Positions 19,905-32,005 of a stretch of 64,000 nt of DNA are shown one piece after another (the stretch's first letter is position 1; each line of letters begins with the position of its first letter). The notes below the pieces were generated by a model. The model searched no databases. It had not been told where the DNA came from and worked only from the letters and a program-made list of their open reading frames with translations. The stretch is from contig NZ_CP009454.1 in NCBI RefSeq assembly GCF_000759475.1, forward strand, positions 186,001 through 250,000, given 5' to 3'. The stretch comes from Pantoea rwandensis. GTDB lineage: Bacteria; Pseudomonadota; Gammaproteobacteria; Enterobacterales; Enterobacteriaceae. The translations under genes and the position numbers were made by a program.

Positions 19905-20462
19905 ATGCGTAACTTAGTGAAATATGCAGGTATTGGTTTGTTGGTATTGGGTCTCGCGGCCTGTGACCAGAAGAAAGAGGATGCTGCTGCGGGCAGCAAC
20001 GGTGCCAGCGCCAGCCAGTCGGCCCAGACTGTCAACCTGATGGACGGCAAGCTGAGCTTCACTCTGCCTGCGGGCATGTCGGATAAGAGCGGCAAGCTCG
20101 GTTCTGAATCCACCAATATGCATGTGTACGCCGATGAAACCGGTCAGCGCGCCATTATCGTGATTGCTGGTGACCCAACCAACGAAGCGCTGGATGCCCT
20201 GTCACAGCGTCTGGAACAACAACAGCGCGGTCGCGATCCGCAGTTGCAGGTGGTTTCCAATAAAGCGGTGACGCTGAAAGATCAATCTGCTCAGCAGCTG
20301 GATACCGTGATTTCGGCCAACAACCAGACGTCATGGTCTTCCGTGATCCTGGCAAAAGTGGATGGCAAACTGCTGACCCTGCAAATTACCCTGCCAGCGG
20401 ATAACCAGCAGCAGGCGCAGAGCGATGCCGATGCCATTGTGAAGAGCATCACTCTGAAGTAA
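19905..20462 (+). CDS. dcrB: Inner-membrane lipoprotein DcrB
   Basis: Lipoprotein, 185 residues; in E. coli it is needed for phage C1/C6 infection and affects lipoprotein biogenesis. The lipobox LGLAAC puts the modified Cys at residue 20; the Asp right after the Cys is the inner-membrane retention signal. A low-complexity Ala/Ser linker follows, then a conserved domain (NLMDGKLSFTLPAGM, RDPQLQVVSNKAVTLK). It lies downstream of yhhQ behind a repeat and is the last gene before the glycogen cluster. Confidence 0.95.
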   Translation: MRNLVKYAGIGLLVLGLAACDQKKEDAAAGSNGASASQSAQTVNLMDGKLSFTLPAGMSDKSGKLGSESTNMHVYADETGQRAIIVIAGDPTNEALDALSQRLEQQQRGRDPQLQVVSNKAVTLKDQSAQQLDTVISANNQTSWSSVILAKVDGKLLTLQITLPADNQQQAQSDADAIVKSITLK

Positions 20463-20781
20463 TCCCCTTCATCCTGCGAACTGCAGATGCGTTGGCTGCG
20501 TTTAAATGATGTTGGGATCATAGTTATTGTTAACTACGCGCAGGGAAGCGAAGGAGCAGGCTGGGATAGCTCAGGGGCTGGCAATCCACAGCGCTGAACA
20601 GAATGAGCCTGCCAGGAGAGCCCGCAGGACGCGGGCGAAAGGCTGGGCGGCACACGATGTGCCATCCCCGCCGGTCCGCCAGGCTGACGAATGAAGTGAA
20701 GGAACCGCGTCAGCGGCGCGAGGACGCCAGCCGCAAACCCATACCAGACTGCGTTAGCCCCCGCCCTTTAGACTGCTTGCT
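20463..20781. other. dcrB-glgP interval with GGA-loop hairpins
   Basis: A 319-base stretch between convergent dcrB and glgP, with no credible gene. It contains several short GC-rich hairpins: GCCCGC-AGGAC-GCGGGC (20620-20636), GGCACA-CGA-TGTGCC (20649-20663) and GGCG-CGAGGA-CGCC (20715-20728). Two of them display GGA in the loop, as CsrA/RsmA-binding hairpins do. No clear promoter or poly-U terminator brackets it. It may be an RNA element, the dcrB 3' end, or a dispersed repeat. Confidence 0.5.
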
Positions 20782-23229
20782 TTACAACCTCACCGGCGAA
20801 ATATGCCAGATCTCATCCGCGTATTCCTGAATCGTTCTGTCCGCTGAGAAGTAGCCCATATTGGCGATATTCAATGCCGCACGGCGCTGCCACTCATCTG
20901 GCTGGCGATAGAGCTTATCCACCTTATCCTGCGCATCGACATAGCTGCGATAATCGGCCAGCAGCTGGTAGTGATCGCCGAAATTCACCAACGCATCAAA
21001 CAGATTGCGATAGCGACCTGGCTCACCTGGACTGAATGCGCCGCTGGCAATTTGCGTCAGCGCCAGGTGCAGCTCGGCATCTTCCTCATAATATTTACGC
21101 GGGTTGTAGCCATCCTTGCGCAGCTGCTCGACCTGCGGCGTGGTGTTGCCGAAGATAAAGATATTCTCCTCACCAACATGCTCGCGCATCTCGACGTTCG
21201 CACCATCCAGCGTACCGATGGTCAACGCGCCGTTGAGGGCAAATTTCATGTTACTGGTACCCGATGCCTCGGTTCCCGCGGTAGAAATTTGCTCAGAGAG
21301 ATCCGCCGCCGGAATAATGATCTGCGCCAGGCTTACGCTGTAGTTGGGAATAAACACCACCTTCAGCTTGTTCCTCACCTGGGGATCGTTGTTGATCACA
21401 TTGGCCACATCGTTGATCAAATGAATGATGTGCTTCGCCACGTAATAGGCGGATGCCGCTTTACCGGCAAAGATATTCACGCGTGGCACCCAATCCGCAG
21501 TAGGATCAGCTTTGATGCGGTTGTAGCGCGTGATGACATGTAACACATTGAGCAACTGACGTTTGTATTCGTGAATGCGTTTGATCTGCACATCGAACAG
21601 CGCATGCGGATCCAGCACGATATCCATATTCTTCGCCACCCAATCCGCCAGACGCTTTTTGTTGGCGAACTTGGCATCGGCAATCTGCTCGATGAAGGCC
21701 GGATAATCAATGTGCGGCGTCAGTTCACTCAACTGACTGAGATCGGTACGCCAGGTGCGACCAATAGTCTCGTCCAATACATCGGACAGCGCCGGGTTGG
21801 CCAGCGCCAGCCAGCGACGTGGCGTCACGCCATTGGTTTTATTACAGAAACGCCCAGGGAACAAGCGCGCGAAATCAGCAAACAGCGACTGCACCATCAG
21901 ATTGGAATGCAGCTCTGAAACGCCATTCACCTTGTGGCTGACCACCACCGCCAGCCACGCCATGCGCACCTTACGGCCGTTGTTTTCGTCGATGATCGAG
22001 ATGCGCGACATCAAATCCCAATCGTCCGGATAATATTCCTGGATGGTTTTCAGGAAGTAATCATTGATTTCAAACACGATGCTGAGATGGCGCGGCAGAA
22101 TCTTGCCGAACATGTCCACCGGCCAGGTTTCCAGCGCTTCACTCATCAACGTGTGGTTGGTGTACGAGAACACCTGGCAAGTGACCTCAAAAGCGTCATC
22201 CCAGCTGAACTTGTGCTCGTCGATCAACAAGCGCATCAATTCAGGGATGGCTAAAACCGGGTGGGTGTCATTGAGATGGATAGCAATTTTATCCGCCAGG
22301 TTGTCCCAGGTTTCATGCATTTGCCAGTGGCGACTCAAAATATCCTGCACCGTGGCGGAGACGAGGAAATACTCCTGACGTAAACGCAGTTCACGACCAG
22401 AATCGGTAGAATCATCCGGATAGAGCACGCGCGATACGTTCTCTGAGTGGTTTTTATCTTCCACCGCCGCAAAGTAATCACCCTGGTTAAACTTGCCGAG
22501 GTTGATCTCATTGCTGGCCTGCGCGCTCCACAAGCGAAGCGTGTTGGTGGCATCGGTGTCGAAACCGGGAATGATTTGATCGTAAGCCGCCGCGATAATC
22601 TCTTCGGTTTCCAGCCAACGTACGCGCGCGCCTTCATGCTGCAGACGGCCACCAAAGCGGACTTTATAGCGGGTATTGAAGCGCTGGAACTCCCACGGAT
22701 TGCCGTATTCCAGCCAGTAATCCGGAGATTCACGCTGCTGACCGTCGACAATGTTCTGCTTGAACATGCCGTAGTCATAACGAATGCCATAACCGCGTCC
22801 CGGCAAGCCGAGCGTGGCGAGCGAGTCGAGGAAACAGGCCGCTAAACGACCCAGGCCGCCATTGCCAAGCCCCGGATCGTTCTCTTCGTCCATCAGTTCA
22901 CTGAGATCGAGCCCCATCTCGTCCAGCGCCTGATTGAGATCGTCATAGATGCCCATCGCCAGCAGTGCATTGCCCAGCGTGCGTCCCATCAGGAACTCCA
23001 TCGACAGGTAGTAAACCTGACGCACATCCTGCGACAGCTGCGCACGGCTGGAGCGCAACCAACGTTCCACCATACGATCGCGCACTGCCAGCAAGGCGGC
23101 GTTAAGCCACTCATGCTGATTGGCGATCGACGGGTCTTTACCAATAGTAAACATCAGTTTATAGGCGATTGAGTGCTTCAGTGCGTCAACCGTTAGCGTG
23201 GGTGAGGCATAGGTGAAAGGTGCATTCAT
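20782..23229 (-). CDS. glgP: Glycogen phosphorylase GlgP
   Basis: Releases glucose-1-phosphate from the non-reducing ends of glycogen. It has 815 residues, the E. coli length. The pyridoxal-phosphate signature [20 protein letters not shown] holds the cofactor lysine. The glucan-binding and catalytic core contains [20 protein letters not shown], and [12 protein letters not shown] is a further family marker. It is last in glgBXCAP, 21 bases after glgA. Confidence 0.98.
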   Translation of the reverse strand: MNAPFTYASPTLTVDALKHSIAYKLMFTIGKDPSIANQHEWLNAALLAVRDRMVERWLRSSRAQLSQDVRQVYYLSMEFLMGRTLGNALLAMGIYDDLNQALDEMGLDLSELMDEENDPGLGNGGLGRLAACFLDSLATLGLPGRGYGIRYDYGMFKQNIVDGQQRESPDYWLEYGNPWEFQRFNTRYKVRFGGRLQHEGARVRWLETEEIIAAAYDQIIPGFDTDATNTLRLWSAQASNEINLGKFNQGDYFAAVEDKNHSENVSRVLYPDDSTDSGRELRLRQEYFLVSATVQDILSRHWQMHETWDNLADKIAIHLNDTHPVLAIPELMRLLIDEHKFSWDDAFEVTCQVFSYTNHTLMSEALETWPVDMFGKILPRHLSIVFEINDYFLKTIQEYYPDDWDLMSRISIIDENNGRKVRMAWLAVVVSHKVNGVSELHSNLMVQSLFADFARLFPGRFCNKTNGVTPRRWLALANPALSDVLDETIGRTWRTDLSQLSELTPHIDYPAFIEQIADAKFANKKRLADWVAKNMDIVLDPHALFDVQIKRIHEYKRQLLNVLHVITRYNRIKADPTADWVPRVNIFAGKAASAYYVAKHIIHLINDVANVINNDPQVRNKLKVVFIPNYSVSLAQIIIPAADLSEQISTAGTEASGTSNMKFALNGALTIGTLDGANVEMREHVGEENIFIFGNTTPQVEQLRKDGYNPRKYYEEDAELHLALTQIASGAFSPGEPGRYRNLFDALVNFGDHYQLLADYRSYVDAQDKVDKLYRQPDEWQRRAALNIANMGYFSADRTIQEYADEIWHISPVRL

Positions 23230-23250
23230 ATCCAGTATCCCAATCTCTGA

Positions 23251-24684
23251 TTACAGCAAACGTTGATAAAGATCGCGGTAGGCTTGTGCGGCCACCTGCC
23301 AACTAAAATCCATCCCCATCGCCTGCCGCTGAACGTAGCGCCAGAGAGAAGGACGGGACCAGAGGACAAAAGCACGTCGAATCGCGCGGAGCAGCGACCA
23401 GGCGTTACTGTCTTCAAAACTGAAACCGCTTGCGACCCCGTCAGCGAGGTTCTCCAGCGAACTGTCCTGCACGGTATCTGCCAGCCCGCCGGTGCGGCGC
23501 ACTAACGGCAATGTGCCGTATTTCAAACCGTACAACTGGGTTAAGCCGCACGGCTCAAAGCGGCTCGGCACCATAATCACATCGGCGCCACCGACAATAC
23601 GGTGCGAGAAAGCTTCGTGATAACCGATCTGCACGCCGACGCTGCCTGGATGTTCCGCCGCCGCAGCGAGGAAACCTTGTTGTAACTCTGCATCGCCCTG
23701 GCCCAACAGCACCAACTGGCCGCCTTGCGCCAGTAGCCCCGGTAACGCTTCCAGCACCAGATCCAGCCCTTTCTGTTTGGTCAAACGACTGATGACACAA
23801 AATACGGGCACTTTGTCATCCACCTTCAGGCCCATGGCGATCTGCAATTGGCGCTTGTTCTCCGCCTTGCTCTCCAGCGTTTCCCGATCGTAACGCGCCG
23901 TCAGCAGCAGGTCGTGCGCCGGGTCCCAAATACCAGGGTCAACGCCATTTAGGATGCCACTTAACCGTCCCTCTTTCAGACGCTGCTCTAGCAGCGCTTC
24001 CATGCCATAACCAAATTCTGGCCGGGTGATTTCCAGAGCATACGTAGGGCTAACTGCCGTAATATGATCGGCATAAAATAATCCCGCCTTGAGATACGAA
24101 ATTTGCCCGAAAAACTCTAACCCGTGCATGTCAAAAAAGGCGCGCGGTAGCTGAATCTCATCAAGGTGACGCGCATTGAATAACCCCTGGTACGCCAGGT
24201 TGTGCACGGTAAACACCGTTTTCGCCGGGCGACCTCGTGCCGCAATATAGGCGCAGGTCAGCCCTGCGTGCCAGTCATGCGCGTGCACCACATCGGGTTG
24301 CCAGTATGTATCCAACCCGCTGGCCAGCTCGGCGCCCATCCAGCCCAGCAGCGCAAAACGCAGATAGTTATCCACGTAGGCAAACTGCGATGTGTCGTGA
24401 TAAGGGCTACCGGGACGCTCATACAATCCCGGCGCATCTATTAAATAAATGCCAACACCGTTAAATTGTCCAAATAATAAACGGACCGGCCCAGCAAAAG
24501 TATGTAACTCCGCCACGATTTCGGTATCAGGAATCCCTTTTCGCAGATCCGGATACGCGGGAATCAGTACCCGCGCATCCGTTCCACCGGCAATTTGAGC
24601 CTGAGGCAATGCGCCGACAACATCAGCCAACCCGCCTGTTTTTAACAGCGGGAAAAGTTCTGAACAGACATGTAAAACCTGCAT
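23251..24684 (-). CDS. glgA: Glycogen synthase GlgA
   Basis: Transfers glucose from ADP-glucose to the growing alpha-1,4-glucan. It has 477 residues, the E. coli length. The ADP-glucose site is at the N-terminus ([15 protein letters not shown], Lys15). HAHDWHAG and the C-terminal catalytic segment [19 protein letters not shown] are characteristic. It is 72 bases downstream of glgC. Confidence 0.98.
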   Translation of the reverse strand: MQVLHVCSELFPLLKTGGLADVVGALPQAQIAGGTDARVLIPAYPDLRKGIPDTEIVAELHTFAGPVRLLFGQFNGVGIYLIDAPGLYERPGSPYHDTSQFAYVDNYLRFALLGWMGAELASGLDTYWQPDVVHAHDWHAGLTCAYIAARGRPAKTVFTVHNLAYQGLFNARHLDEIQLPRAFFDMHGLEFFGQISYLKAGLFYADHITAVSPTYALEITRPEFGYGMEALLEQRLKEGRLSGILNGVDPGIWDPAHDLLLTARYDRETLESKAENKRQLQIAMGLKVDDKVPVFCVISRLTKQKGLDLVLEALPGLLAQGGQLVLLGQGDAELQQGFLAAAAEHPGSVGVQIGYHEAFSHRIVGGADVIMVPSRFEPCGLTQLYGLKYGTLPLVRRTGGLADTVQDSSLENLADGVASGFSFEDSNAWSLLRAIRRAFVLWSRPSLWRYVQRQAMGMDFSWQVAAQAYRDLYQRLL

Positions 24685-24756
24685 CCTGGACCCCTATTGT
24701 GTTATCGCGCGTTCCCCGCGGCGATTGCCTGTATGTCTTGCTCGTAGCTTTCGTGG

Positions 24757-26040
24757 TCAGCCAGCCAATTTGGCCAGCATGGCGCGCGTCACCAAAACGA
24801 TGCCTTCTTCTGAACGGTAAAAACGGCGGCTGTCTTCATCTGGGTTTTCACCAATCACCATGCCTTCCGGAATCACGCAGGCGCGATCGATCACGCAACG
24901 GCGCAGACGACAGGAACGATTGATCACCACATCTGGTAACAGCACCGATGAGTCGATATTGCAAAACGAGTTGATACGCACGCGTGGAAACAGCACCGAA
25001 TTCACCACCACCGAACCGGAGATAATGCAGCCGCCGGAAACCAGTGAATTCATCGTCATGCCGTGGCTGCCCGAGCGATCCTGCACAAATTTGGCGGGCG
25101 GCAAGGGTTCCATATGCGTACGGATTGGCCAGTCGTGGTCGTACATATCCAGTTCTGGCGTGACCGAGGCCAGATCGAGATTCGCGCGCCAGTAGGCTTC
25201 CAGCGTTCCGACGTCACGCCAGTAAGGCTCGGCGTTTTCATCGTTCTGCACGCACGATAAGGTGAAGGAGTGCGCATACGCCTCACCGCTGGCGACAATT
25301 TTCGGCAGCAGATCTTTGCCGAAATCATGGGTCGATTCGGGGATCAGCAAATCCTCTTCCAACAGTTGGTAGAGATAATCCGCGTCGAACACGTAGATGC
25401 CCATACTGGCTAGCGCTTTGGAGTCATCACCCGGCATTGAAGGGGGTTTCGGCGGTTTTTCCACAAAATCGATCACGTTGTTGTCCGCATCCACCGCCAT
25501 CACACCAAACGCCGTGGCTTCGGCGAGCGGCACGGGTAAGCAGGCGATAGTGCACTTCGCGCCGCGTTCAGCGTGATCGAGCAACATCCGCGAGTAATCC
25601 ATTTTGTAGATATGATCCCCGGCGAGAATCACGATGTATTGCGCGCGATAGCGGCGAATGATGTCGAGGTTCTGCGAAACCGCATCGGCAGTACCGCGAT
25701 ACCAATGCTCGGTGGATGCACGCTGCTGCGCCGGCAGCAAATCAACAAATTCATTCATCTCTTCGTTGAATAACGACCAGCCGCGCTGGATGTGCTGCGT
25801 TAATGTATGCGACTGATATTGGGTGATCACGCCAATGCGCCGAATACCCGAATTGATACAATTCGACAGCGCAAAGTCGATGATGCGGAACTTGCCGCCG
25901 AAATGAACGGCAGGTTTGGCGCGTTTCGCGGTGAGATCTTTCAGACGCGTACCGCGCCCGCCAGCAAGGATCAAGGCCACCGTTTGTGTAGGGAGCTGGC
26001 GCGCCAGCATCAGTGGATCTGTTCTATCTAACTTAACCAT
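24757..26040 (-). CDS. glgC: Glucose-1-phosphate adenylyltransferase GlgC
   Basis: Makes ADP-glucose from glucose-1-phosphate and ATP, the committed and allosterically controlled step of glycogen synthesis. It has 427 residues. The nucleotide loop [20 protein letters not shown] contains the Lys (equivalent to Lys39 of E. coli) needed for fructose-1,6-bisphosphate activation. The sugar-phosphate site includes FVEKP, and the C-terminal beta-helix is clear. It is 10 bases downstream of glgX. In E. coli its leader is a CsrA target; no such site was verified here. Confidence 0.98.
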   Translation of the reverse strand: MVKLDRTDPLMLARQLPTQTVALILAGGRGTRLKDLTAKRAKPAVHFGGKFRIIDFALSNCINSGIRRIGVITQYQSHTLTQHIQRGWSLFNEEMNEFVDLLPAQQRASTEHWYRGTADAVSQNLDIIRRYRAQYIVILAGDHIYKMDYSRMLLDHAERGAKCTIACLPVPLAEATAFGVMAVDADNNVIDFVEKPPKPPSMPGDDSKALASMGIYVFDADYLYQLLEEDLLIPESTHDFGKDLLPKIVASGEAYAHSFTLSCVQNDENAEPYWRDVGTLEAYWRANLDLASVTPELDMYDHDWPIRTHMEPLPPAKFVQDRSGSHGMTMNSLVSGGCIISGSVVVNSVLFPRVRINSFCNIDSSVLLPDVVINRSCRLRRCVIDRACVIPEGMVIGENPDEDSRRFYRSEEGIVLVTRAMLAKLAG

Positions 26041-26050
26041 GTCTGACTCC

Positions 26051-28030
26051 TTATGATTGCTTTAGGAACACACACACGCCGTGTGCGGGCCCGTGCCAGA
26101 CAGTTGTCAGGATGGGGTTATCTTCCCCGGCGAAAGGAGGAATGGCACGCCACTCTCCGTCTGGTAAGGCAAGGTCACTCACCGATTCCGTGGCGTTGAT
26201 TGTTATTAACCAGCGGCTGGAGAGCAGGATCTGCATTCTGTGCGCCCCCTGTTCCCACTCCTCATTTCCCAGTGGTTTGCCGCTGGCATTGAACCACTGC
26301 ACATTGCCATCGCCCTCCTGCCACCAGCGGTCTGCCGTCAACGCGGGAATACGCTGACGCAGCCGGATTAACGCGGCAGTGAAGTCGACCAGTCCAAAAT
26401 CATCCTGATGCCAGTGCAACCAGGTAAGCGGGTTGTCCTGGCAGTAAGCGTTATTGTTACCGTGCTGGCTGTGACCGCGCTCATCCCCGGCCAGCAGCAT
26501 CGGTGTACCTTGCGCCAGCAGTAGCGTCGTGAGTAAGGCGTGCACGCTACGCCGACGACGTTCGACAATATCGAAATTGACCTGTAGCCCCTCTTTGCCA
26601 TGGTTATGGCTGAAGTTGCTGCTGCTGCCGTCACGATTGTCCTCGCCGTTGGCCTGATTGTGTTTGTTGTTGAAGCTCACTACGTCACGCAGCGTAAAGC
26701 CGTCATGCGCGGTGATCAGATTGATACTGGCGTGCGGTAAGCGCCCTTCACGCTGGAATACGTCACTGGAAGCCGCAAAGCGCCGGGCAAACTCGCCATT
26801 ATTGAGCTGGCCGTGCAGCCAGTAACGGCGCGCGGCATCGCGGAAATGGTCGTTCCATTCCGCGAATCCTGCGGGAAAATTGCCCACCTGATAGCCGCCG
26901 GGGCCGATATCCCACGGTTCAGCAATCAATTTGACCTGTGACAGTACCGGACAGGCTTTAATAGCGGTGAACAACGGCGCATCCTGGCGATAGTCAGGCG
27001 TACGGCCTAGCACGCTGGCAAGGTCAAAACGGAAGCCATCGATATGGCAGTCCCGCACCCAATAGCGCAGCGCTTCTAATGCCCATTCCATCACCTGCGG
27101 ATCGCTGAGATTGAGCGTGTTGCCGCAGCCGGTCCAGTTTTGATAATCGCCCTGCGCGTCGAGCCAGTAATAGCTGGCGTTATCCACGCCGCGCAGTGAA
27201 ATATTGGGGCCAATCTCTTCCAGTTCGGCGGTGTGGTTGAACACCACATCGAGGATCACTTCGATACCCGCCGCATGCAGCGCTTTGACCGCCTGCTGAA
27301 ACTCCTGCAAGGGCGTTAAACCCTGCTCGCCAGACGCGTAGCGAGGATCCACCGCCCACAGCGCGAACGGGTTGTAACCCCAGTAATTGCTCAGCCCGAG
27401 TCGTAGCAAACGCGGCTCGCTGGCGAAGTGCGCAATCGGCAGCAGCTCCAGCGCGGTAATGCCAAGATGTTGTAAGTACTTCACCATAGCAGGATGGCCC
27501 AGTGCCGCATAAGTCCCGCGCAGCCTTTCCGGAATTTCCGGATGTTGCTGAGTTAGGCCGCGCACGTGAGCTTCATAAATCACGGTCTTGCCCCACGGCG
27601 TACGCAGCGGCTTATCCGTCTCCCAATCGAAGTCTTCACTGATGACCAAGGATTTTGGCGCGATCGCGGCGTTATCCTGACTGTCTGGCTGCTGATCGCC
27701 ACTGTTGAAACGCGGATCGTCCGGCACATCCCCCACCACAGCTTTGGCACAGGGATCCACCAGCAGTTTGGCGGGGTTAAAGCGATGCCCTTGTTGAGGC
27801 GACCACGGCCCATACACACGATAGCCATAACGCTGGCCGGGCTTTAATGCCGGAAAATAGCCGTGCCAGATATCCCCACTGCGAGCGGGCAGCGGAAAGC
27901 GCCGTTCAACGCCGTGAGCATCAAACAGGCATAGCTCCACCTGCTCAGCGTGACGAGAAAACAGCGTAAAGTTAACGCCGCGCCCATCGTAATGAGCGCC
28001 CAACGGCGTCGGTTGCCCGGTCTCCAGCAT
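26051..28030 (-). CDS. glgX: Glycogen debranching enzyme GlgX
   Basis: Hydrolyses alpha-1,6 branches of phosphorylase-limited glycogen. It has 659 residues from the ATG at 28030, which overlaps the glgB stop (ATGA). Earlier in-frame starts would reach into glgB. Glycoside hydrolase 13 motifs are present: [20 protein letters not shown] with the nucleophile Asp, [14 protein letters not shown] with the acid Glu, and [11 protein letters not shown]. Confidence 0.97.
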   Translation of the reverse strand: MLETGQPTPLGAHYDGRGVNFTLFSRHAEQVELCLFDAHGVERRFPLPARSGDIWHGYFPALKPGQRYGYRVYGPWSPQQGHRFNPAKLLVDPCAKAVVGDVPDDPRFNSGDQQPDSQDNAAIAPKSLVISEDFDWETDKPLRTPWGKTVIYEAHVRGLTQQHPEIPERLRGTYAALGHPAMVKYLQHLGITALELLPIAHFASEPRLLRLGLSNYWGYNPFALWAVDPRYASGEQGLTPLQEFQQAVKALHAAGIEVILDVVFNHTAELEEIGPNISLRGVDNASYYWLDAQGDYQNWTGCGNTLNLSDPQVMEWALEALRYWVRDCHIDGFRFDLASVLGRTPDYRQDAPLFTAIKACPVLSQVKLIAEPWDIGPGGYQVGNFPAGFAEWNDHFRDAARRYWLHGQLNNGEFARRFAASSDVFQREGRLPHASINLITAHDGFTLRDVVSFNNKHNQANGEDNRDGSSSNFSHNHGKEGLQVNFDIVERRRRSVHALLTTLLLAQGTPMLLAGDERGHSQHGNNNAYCQDNPLTWLHWHQDDFGLVDFTAALIRLRQRIPALTADRWWQEGDGNVQWFNASGKPLGNEEWEQGAHRMQILLSSRWLITINATESVSDLALPDGEWRAIPPFAGEDNPILTTVWHGPAHGVCVFLKQS

Positions 28031-30216
28031 CAGTCTCCCTCCCGCACCAGCCAAATCGTGGCCAGCGGCGGCAAAGTCAGGCTGATCGATTGCGCACGAC
28101 CGTGGCTCTCAATCGCATCGGTATGCACCACACCATGATTGCGCACATCACTGCCGTGATAATCCTGTTGATCGGTGTTCAACACTTCACGCCAGCCCCC
28201 CTGCTGATTAACGCCAAAACGGTAGTGGTGGCGCGTCACCGGCGTGAAGTTACTGGCAACGATGATTTCATTGCCCTCACGGTCACGGCGTGCAAACACA
28301 AACACCGAGTTTTCGTGGTCATCAACCACCAGCCATTCAAAGCCCTGCGCATCGAAATCCAGTTGATGTAATGGCGTGAAGTGTTTGTAACTGTGGTTGA
28401 GATCGCGCACCAGACGCTGTACGCCGTTGTGCCAGTTATCCTCACCCTCCAGCAGATGCCAGTCGAGGCTCGAATCGTGATTCCACTCGCGGCCTTGAGC
28501 AAACTCGTTGCCCATAAACTGCAGCTTTTTGCCCGGGAAGCCCCACATCCAGCCGTAATAAGCACGCAGGTTGGCGAACTTCTGCCACGCATCGCCGGGC
28601 ATGCGATCGAGTATCGAACGTTTGCCGTGCACCACTTCATCGTGCGACAGCGGCAGCACGAAGTTTTCGGTGTAGTTGTAGAGCATGCCGAAGGTCATCA
28701 GATTGTGATGATAACGACGGTGCACTGGATCGAGCTTCATGTAGTCGAGCGTGTCGTGCATCCAGCCGAGGTTCCATTTGAACCAGAAGCCGAGACCGCC
28801 ATCTTCAGAGGGGCGTGTCACGCCTGGATAATCGGTGGACTCTTCCGCCACGCTGATGGTGCCCGGTGCCGCACGACCTAGCGTGCGATTGGTGTGGCGC
28901 AGGAAGGAAATCGCTTCAAGATTTTCACGCCCGCCAAAGTGGTTAGGGATCCACTCGCCCTCTTTGCGGCTGTAATCGCGATAGATCATGGAAGCCACCG
29001 CATCCACACGTAAACCGTCAATGCCGAATCGCTCCATCCAGTAAAGTGCATTACCGGAGAGGTAATTACTGACTTCACGGCGACCAAAGTTGTAGATCAG
29101 CGTGTTCCAGTCCTGATGGAAGCCTTCTCGCGGATCGCTGTGCTCATACAGTTCGGTGCCGTCGAATTTCGCCAACCCGAAGTCATCACTCGGGAAATGG
29201 CCTGGCACCCAGTCGAGCAGCACGTTGATGCCCGCATCATGCGCCGCCGCGATAAAGTGACGAAACTCATCGCGCGTGCCGAAGCGACGCGTCGGCGCAT
29301 ACATGCCAAGAGGCTGATAGCCCCAGCTACCATCAAACGGGTGTTCGTTGATCGGCAACAGCTCAATGTGGGTGAAGCCCATCTCTTTCACATAAGGAAT
29401 GAGCTGTTCCGCCAGCTCTTTGTAGCTCAGCCAGAAATTGTTGTCGGTGTGGCGGCGCCACGAACCCAAGTGCACTTCGTAAATCGAGATCGGCTGATCA
29501 AAGGCATTGGCAGCTTTGCGCTGCGGCTGCATCTCTATTTTTGGCGGCAGGCCACAAATCATCGACGCCGTTTGTGGTCGCATCTGCGCTTCAAAGGCAA
29601 AGGGATCGGCCTTGATACGCATCTGTCCTGACGCATCAATGATTTCATATTTGTAGAGCTGGCCGTTCACGGCACCCGGCACAAACAGTTCCCAGACACC
29701 CAGTTCACGGCGGAAGCGCATGGGATGGCGGCGACCGTCCCAGAAGTTGAACTCACCGACGACGGAAACCCGGCGTGCATTGGGTGCCCACACCGAGAAT
29801 CGCGTGCCACTGACACCATCAATGGTCACGCCGTGCGCTCCCAGGGTTTCGTAGGGCCGCAAATGCGTGCCCTCGCCCAGCAGCCAGGCGTCCATTTCCG
29901 CCAGCAGCGGGCCGAAGCGATAGGCATCGTCGATCAGGTTTTGCTGGCCGTGCCAGGTGACCGCCAGTTGATAGCGAAACAGGTTTTTACGACGGGGGAT
30001 CACCCCGCTGAAGAAGCCGCGCGAATCGAGGCATTTAAGCTGCGCGCATTTGCGTCCGGTGTTGGTTTCAATCACCCAGACTTCGGAGGCATCAGGCAGC
30101 AGTGCACGCACTTCGAGGCCTTCGACAGTTTGGTGCATCCCCAGAAATGAGAAGGGATCGGCATAATTCCCGGCAAAAAGGGCATTGATCGCATGGCGAT
30201 CGGGAAGCTCTGACAT
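28030..30216 (-). CDS. glgB: 1,4-alpha-glucan branching enzyme GlgB
   Basis: Creates alpha-1,6 branch points in glycogen. It has 728 residues, the E. coli length. N-terminal N and CBM48 domains ([20 protein letters not shown]) precede the GH13 core with [26 protein letters not shown] (nucleophile), [11 protein letters not shown] (acid/base) and [11 protein letters not shown]. It is the first gene of the cluster and is separated from asd by a terminator and a 357-base interval. Confidence 0.98.
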   Translation of the reverse strand: MSELPDRHAINALFAGNYADPFSFLGMHQTVEGLEVRALLPDASEVWVIETNTGRKCAQLKCLDSRGFFSGVIPRRKNLFRYQLAVTWHGQQNLIDDAYRFGPLLAEMDAWLLGEGTHLRPYETLGAHGVTIDGVSGTRFSVWAPNARRVSVVGEFNFWDGRRHPMRFRRELGVWELFVPGAVNGQLYKYEIIDASGQMRIKADPFAFEAQMRPQTASMICGLPPKIEMQPQRKAANAFDQPISIYEVHLGSWRRHTDNNFWLSYKELAEQLIPYVKEMGFTHIELLPINEHPFDGSWGYQPLGMYAPTRRFGTRDEFRHFIAAAHDAGINVLLDWVPGHFPSDDFGLAKFDGTELYEHSDPREGFHQDWNTLIYNFGRREVSNYLSGNALYWMERFGIDGLRVDAVASMIYRDYSRKEGEWIPNHFGGRENLEAISFLRHTNRTLGRAAPGTISVAEESTDYPGVTRPSEDGGLGFWFKWNLGWMHDTLDYMKLDPVHRRYHHNLMTFGMLYNYTENFVLPLSHDEVVHGKRSILDRMPGDAWQKFANLRAYYGWMWGFPGKKLQFMGNEFAQGREWNHDSSLDWHLLEGEDNWHNGVQRLVRDLNHSYKHFTPLHQLDFDAQGFEWLVVDDHENSVFVFARRDREGNEIIVASNFTPVTRHHYRFGVNQQGGWREVLNTDQQDYHGSDVRNHGVVHTDAIESHGRAQSISLTLPPLATIWLVREGD

Positions 30217-30573
30217 GACTTTCTTCCTATGATTTCGCGCAGGCGACCGGAGTGGACAACAATGCCGCCTCTGGTGCGCTGCTTTTCATTGAGCCATACA
30301 TACACCAGCAAGAGAGGACACCGTCCATGGGAGAAGATCTTAGCCGTGTACAACAACCATTCAGTTCGGAAAGCAAAAACAGTTAACAACCGGCACATCA
30401 CTGTTAAATCATAGCTTGGGGCTGGCAGAAGCCAGGGGGGAAAGCAAAAAAATCTTGTTAGACGAGCAAAAAGGGGAAGCGGATCACTTGTCAGGCGCAA
30501 TTTGCGTTAAGTTTTGCAGCCTGGATTACAAAAAAGGCCGGGAAACCCCGGCCTGTCTGATTTGTCGCTGCGC
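30217..30573. other. glgB upstream interval
   Basis: A 357-base gene-free stretch that must carry the glgB promoter, since the asd terminator lies at its distal end. The middle (30340-30420) is AT-rich. I could not identify a convincing promoter or operator. Short open frames in it have no ribosome sites or recognisable content. Confidence 0.5.
30530..30553 (-). terminator. asd terminator
   Basis: Stem GGCCGGG (30536-30542) / CCCGGCC (30547-30553) with an AAAC loop. The minus strand then runs TTTTTTG, a classic intrinsic terminator 20 bases after asd. Confidence 0.9.
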
Positions 30574-31683
30574 TTAGTCGATCAGCAAACGCAACATGCG
30601 GCGCAGCGGTTCAGCCGCGCCCCACAGCAACTGGTCACCCACGGTGAAGGCAGAAAGGTATTCCGGCCCCATGTTCAGCTTGCGCAGTCGGCCAACTGGC
30701 GTGGTCAGCGTGCCGGTGACGGCCGCAGGCGTCAGCTCACGCATAGTGATTTCGCGGTCGTTTGGCACCACTTTCACCCACTCGTTGTGAGAAGCCAGCA
30801 GCTGTTCGATTTCGTTGAGCGGAATATCTTTTTTCAGCTTCAGGGTGAACGCCTGGCTGTGGCAGCGCAGTGCGCCGACACGCACGCACAGACCATCAAC
30901 CGGGATGGGGCTGCTGGTACGCAGGATTTTGTTGGTTTCTGCCTGGCCTTTCCACTCTTCGCGCGTCTGGCCATTATCCAACTGCTTGTCGATCCACGGG
31001 ATCAGGCTGCCGGCTAACGGCACGCCGAAATTGTCGGTCGGCAAAGTGCCAGAACGGGTGAAATCGGTGACGCTGCGTTCAATTTCCAAAATCGCCGAGG
31101 CCGGATCTTGCAACGATTTTGCCACGTGGTTGTGCAGCATGCCCATTTGCGTCAGCAGTTCACGCATATGGCGTGCGCCGCCGCCGGAGGCCGCCTGGTA
31201 AGTGGCGACAGACGCCCACTCCACCAGATCGTTAGCGAACAGGCCGCCGAGTGACATCAGCATCAGGCTGACGGTGCAGTTACCGCCGACGAAGGTTTTG
31301 ATACCGTTGTCGAGGCCCTGACGAATCACGTTGTGGTTTACCGGATCGAGAATGATGATGGCGTCATCTTTCATGCGCAGCGTGGAGGCTGCATCAATCC
31401 AGTAACCCTGCCAGCCGCTTTCACGCAGCTTCGGATAGACTTCACTGGTGTAGTCACCGCCCTGGCAGGTGATAATAATATCCAGCGCCTTCAGCGCCTC
31501 GATATCAAAAGCATCCTGCAGCGCACCGGTCGACTTGCCGCCGAATGTCGGTGCCGCCTGACCAAGCTGAGACGTGGAGAAGAAGACCGGATTGATCACA
31601 TCAAAATCACGTTCTTCACTCATGCGTGACATCAGCACAGAGCCGACCATGCCACGCCAACCAATAAAGCCTACATTCTTCAT
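30574..31683 (-). CDS. asd: Aspartate-semialdehyde dehydrogenase Asd
   Basis: Reduces aspartyl-phosphate to aspartate semialdehyde, the branch point to lysine, methionine, threonine and cell-wall diaminopimelate. It has 369 residues from the ATG at 31683 ([18 protein letters not shown]); an upstream frame extension lacks conservation. The active-site Cys lies in [12 protein letters not shown], with further markers [15 protein letters not shown] and [16 protein letters not shown]. It is essential in related bacteria. It lies downstream of divergent yhgN. Confidence 0.97.
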   Translation of the reverse strand: MKNVGFIGWRGMVGSVLMSRMSEERDFDVINPVFFSTSQLGQAAPTFGGKSTGALQDAFDIEALKALDIIITCQGGDYTSEVYPKLRESGWQGYWIDAASTLRMKDDAIIILDPVNHNVIRQGLDNGIKTFVGGNCTVSLMLMSLGGLFANDLVEWASVATYQAASGGGARHMRELLTQMGMLHNHVAKSLQDPASAILEIERSVTDFTRSGTLPTDNFGVPLAGSLIPWIDKQLDNGQTREEWKGQAETNKILRTSSPIPVDGLCVRVGALRCHSQAFTLKLKKDIPLNEIEQLLASHNEWVKVVPNDREITMRELTPAAVTGTLTTPVGRLRKLNMGPEYLSAFTVGDQLLWGAAEPLRRMLRLLID

Positions 31684-32005
31684 TTTCTGTCCGTCCGGGG
31701 CGTTTTCACTGTGCCCTTCGTGGTGCGAGGAAAAGACCAAGCGGAATATCCAGTTGATCTGCGTAATAATCAGGTTTACCTGCGACCTCCAACTCTACAA
31801 AATGCAGGCTTTCTGGCAAGTGAATTAATTCGATTGCGCCAACTTTTTCAGCAGTACAACTAATACTCCCCTCAGTGACTCGAGGTACGGAAAGGCGGAA
31901 ATTCGGAGTCTCTCGATCGGCTACGCGAGTCAGCGTTTCGGAAGCCTGTCGTCGCCAACGCACCTCAGTTTAAAAAATGACGGGAAAAAGGGATGGCTTT
32001 TACCT
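31684..32005. other. asd-yhgN divergent interval, possible asd leader ORF
   Basis: A 322-base interval between divergent asd and yhgN. On the minus strand an 85-codon frame opens with GTG at 31963 and stops at 31706, 22 bases before asd. Its second half reads fairly protein-like ([19 protein letters not shown]) but matches no family I recognise. It may be a leader peptide, a gene remnant or chance. A lysine riboswitch was looked for here and not found. Confidence 0.35.

Noticed and set aside
31684..32005. Lysine riboswitch upstream of asd
   Set aside because: The AGAGGCGCG and GCCGAAG-type blocks present in the lysC leader are absent here.
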